Below, piece after piece: positions 62,608-64,000 of a DNA stretch of 64,000 nucleotides; position 1 is the first letter of the stretch; each line of letters begins with the position of its first letter. A program made the position numbers and the translations under genes. The notes under the pieces were generated by a model, which saw only the letters and a list, made by a program, of their open reading frames with translations, made no database searches and was not told the DNA's origin. The DNA is from Microvirga sp. SRT01 (GTDB lineage Bacteria > Pseudomonadota > Alphaproteobacteria > Sphingomonadales > Sphingomonadaceae), in NCBI GenBank assembly GCA_018139225.1, contig JAGSNX010000002.1:496001-560000 (forward strand), written 5' to 3'.

Positions 62608-64000
62608 TCACTGACACGCCAGACACTCGTCGTAGTCCGTGCTTTCCAGCTCGAACTTCGGCTTGGCGATGGTGTTGTCCGCCTCGACGCCGCCCGCGAA
62701 GCCGGCGCGCTGGACGGATTTCGAGCGCAGGTAATAGAGCGACTTGATGCCCAGTTCCCACGCGCGGAAGTGGAGCATCAGCAGGTCCCACTTCTCGACA
62801 TCGGCGGGGATGAACAGGTTCAGCGACTGCGCCTGATCGATGTAGGGCGTGCGGTCGCCGGCGAGTTCGAGCAGCCAGCGCTGGTCGATCTCGAAGCTGG
62901 TCTTGTAGCAGTCCTTTTCCTCCTGCGAGAGGAAGTCGAGATGCTGCACCGAGCCGCCGTTTTCGAGCATCGAGTTCCACACCGCCTCGGTGTTCTTCGA
63001 CTTCTCGTTCAGCAGCTTTTCCAGATACGGGTTCTTGACCGAGAAGCTGCCCGACAGCGTCTTGTGCGTGTAGATGTTGGCCGGGATCGGTTCGATGCAG
63101 GCGCTGGTGCCGCCGCAGATGATGCTGATCGATGCGGTGGGGGCGATCGCCATCTTGCAGCTGAACCGCTCCATCACGCCGACATCGGCGGCGTCGGGGC
63201 AGGGGCCGCGCTCGACGGCGAGCTGCATCGACGCCTCGTTCACCTGCGCGTTGATCTGCTTGAAGATGCGCAGGTTCCACGACTTGGCCATCGCCCCCTC
63301 GAACGCGATGCCACGCGCCTGAAGGAAGGAGTGGAAGCCCATGACGCCGAGGCCGACCGACCGCTCGCGGCCGGCGCTGTAGGCGGCCCGCTCCATGCCG
63401 GGCTCGTGCCGGTCGATATAATCCTGCAGGACGTTGTCGAGGAAGCGCATCACGTCCTCGACGAAGCCCTTCTCGTCCTTCCACTGATCCCACGTCTCGA
63501 GGTTCAGCGACGACAGGCAGCAGACGGCGGTGCGATCGTTGCCGAGGTGATCCTTGCCAGTCGGCAGCGTGATTTCCGAACACAGGTTGGAGGTCGAAAC
63601 CTTCAGCCCGAGCTGGCGGTGATGCGCGGGCATCGTCGAATTCACGTGATCCGCGAACACGATGTACGGCTCACCGGTGGCGAGGCGGGTTTCGACCAGC
63701 TTCTGGAACAGCGCGCGGGCATCGACCTTGCCACGCTCCGACTGGTCCTTGGGCGACCGCAGGATCCACTCGGCACCGTCGCGGACGGCCTCCATGAAGG
63801 CGTCGGGGATCAGCACGCCGTGGTGCAGGTTCAGCGCCTTGCGGTTGAAATCGCCCGAAGGTTTGCGGATTTCGAGGAACTCCTCGATCTCCGGGTGCGA
63901 GATGTCGAGGTAGCAGGCGGCCGAACCGCGGCGCAGCGAACCCTGCGAAATCGCGAGCGTCAGCGAGTCCATCACGCGGACGAAGGGGATGATGCCGCTG
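62608..64000 (-). CDS. nrdA: Ribonucleoside-diphosphate reductase alpha subunit (N-terminus outside window)
   Basis: Catalytic large subunit of class Ia ribonucleotide reductase. The visible C-terminal about 464 residues carry SNLCSEITLPTGKD (active-site Cys), CCLSSLNLETWDQW, SVGLGVMGFHSFLQARGI and the C-terminal redox pair CLACQ. The frame remains open to 64000, so the N-terminus and promoter lie outside. It is separated from nrdB by the DUF559, DUF2171 and 66-aa genes, which is looser than the usual nrdAB operon. Confidence 0.96.
   Translation of the reverse strand, partial: SGIIPFVRVMDSLTLAISQGSLRRGSAACYLDISHPEIEEFLEIRKPSGDFNRKALNLHHGVLIPDAFMEAVRDGAEWILRSPKDQSERGKVDARALFQKLVETRLATGEPYIVFADHVNSTMPAHHRQLGLKVSTSNLCSEITLPTGKDHLGNDRTAVCCLSSLNLETWDQWKDEKGFVEDVMRFLDNVLQDYIDRHEPGMERAAYSAGRERSVGLGVMGFHSFLQARGIAFEGAMAKSWNLRIFKQINAQVNEASMQLAVERGPCPDAADVGVMERFSCKMAIAPTASISIICGGTSACIEPIPANIYTHKTLSGSFSVKNPYLEKLLNEKSKNTEAVWNSMLENGGSVQHLDFLSQEEKDCYKTSFEIDQRWLLELAGDRTPYIDQAQSLNLFIPADVEKWDLLMLHFRAWELGIKSLYYLRSKSVQRAGFAGGVEADNTIAKPKFELESTDYDECLACQ

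Overview
The window reads as chromosomal DNA of a high-GC alphaproteobacterium of the Sphingomonadales, most like Sphingomonas. I infer this from the very high GC, from protein families typical of the group (NDUFA12-like complex I subunit, DUF2155, class I lysyl-tRNA synthetase, fatty acyl-AMP ligase, DUF2171, DUF1488), and from the many short GC-rich intergenic palindromes. No rRNA, phage, transposase or CRISPR array is visible. Genes are dense, and many neighbours overlap by 4 bp (ATGA and similar).

Layout. 1-10448: a partial DinG-type helicase, a Uma2 protein, a JmjC-type cupin, class I LysRS, NhaA, an HDAC-family deacylase and a PepSY membrane pair behind a possible Fur site. 10449-11422 is gene-poor and holds palindromic repeats. 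11423-14484 is the plsX-fabH-ihfA-merR cluster with rpmF. 14733-21540 carries a MAPEG protein, an exported M28 peptidase, a metallo-hydrolase, a PabB-PabC fusion, an aminotransferase and an exported MsrA. 21768-28027 is the 'ligase-associated' DNA-damage set (PdeM-type phosphoesterase, Lhr-like helicase, MBL exonuclease), here without its ligase. 28155-30025 has a second Uma2 protein and an ECF sigma/anti-sigma pair. 30163-34882 runs rpiB-glyA-nrdR-TrmJ-type methyltransferase, then chorismate mutase and rpsD. 35078-38900 has a second M28 peptidase and the agmatine-to-putrescine genes (aguA, aguB). 39702-48243 has UDG, folK, tRNA-Lys, GAF and PilZ proteins, PAP2, a CitE-like lyase, galE, a second msrA, the Sua5/TsaC enzyme and an acyl-CoA dehydrogenase. 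48318-56872 has a fatty acyl-AMP ligase, recX, a double cold-shock protein, DUF192, NDUFA12, DUF2155, aat, an MFS exporter, an acidic protein behind an EcfG-type promoter, an MliC-like lipoprotein and an outer-membrane protein. 57431-64000 is the most accessory part: exbD with a decayed exbD fragment, an HNH nuclease gene, an AT-rich two-gene cassette, then nrdB, nrdA and a DUF559 nuclease gene.

Three observations stand out. First, an AT-rich cassette (about 58713-60447) encodes a ParA-type ATPase and a divergent class III nucleotide-cyclase-like protein, coupled by a TTGA overlap and placed 4 bp after the nrdB stop; I infer an acquired, possibly defensive, module. Second, a small GIY-YIG nuclease gene lies between inverted copies of a roughly 46-bp intergenic repeat, and one copy is translated as the linker of an in-frame fusion to a TrmJ-type methyltransferase. 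Third, a DUF559 nuclease gene is likewise flanked by inverted copies of another palindromic repeat. The last two suggest a nuclease-repeat relationship of the kind known for RAYT transposases and REP sequences, but with different nuclease families.

All positions and motifs were read by eye. Family names rest on recognised motifs, not on searches.
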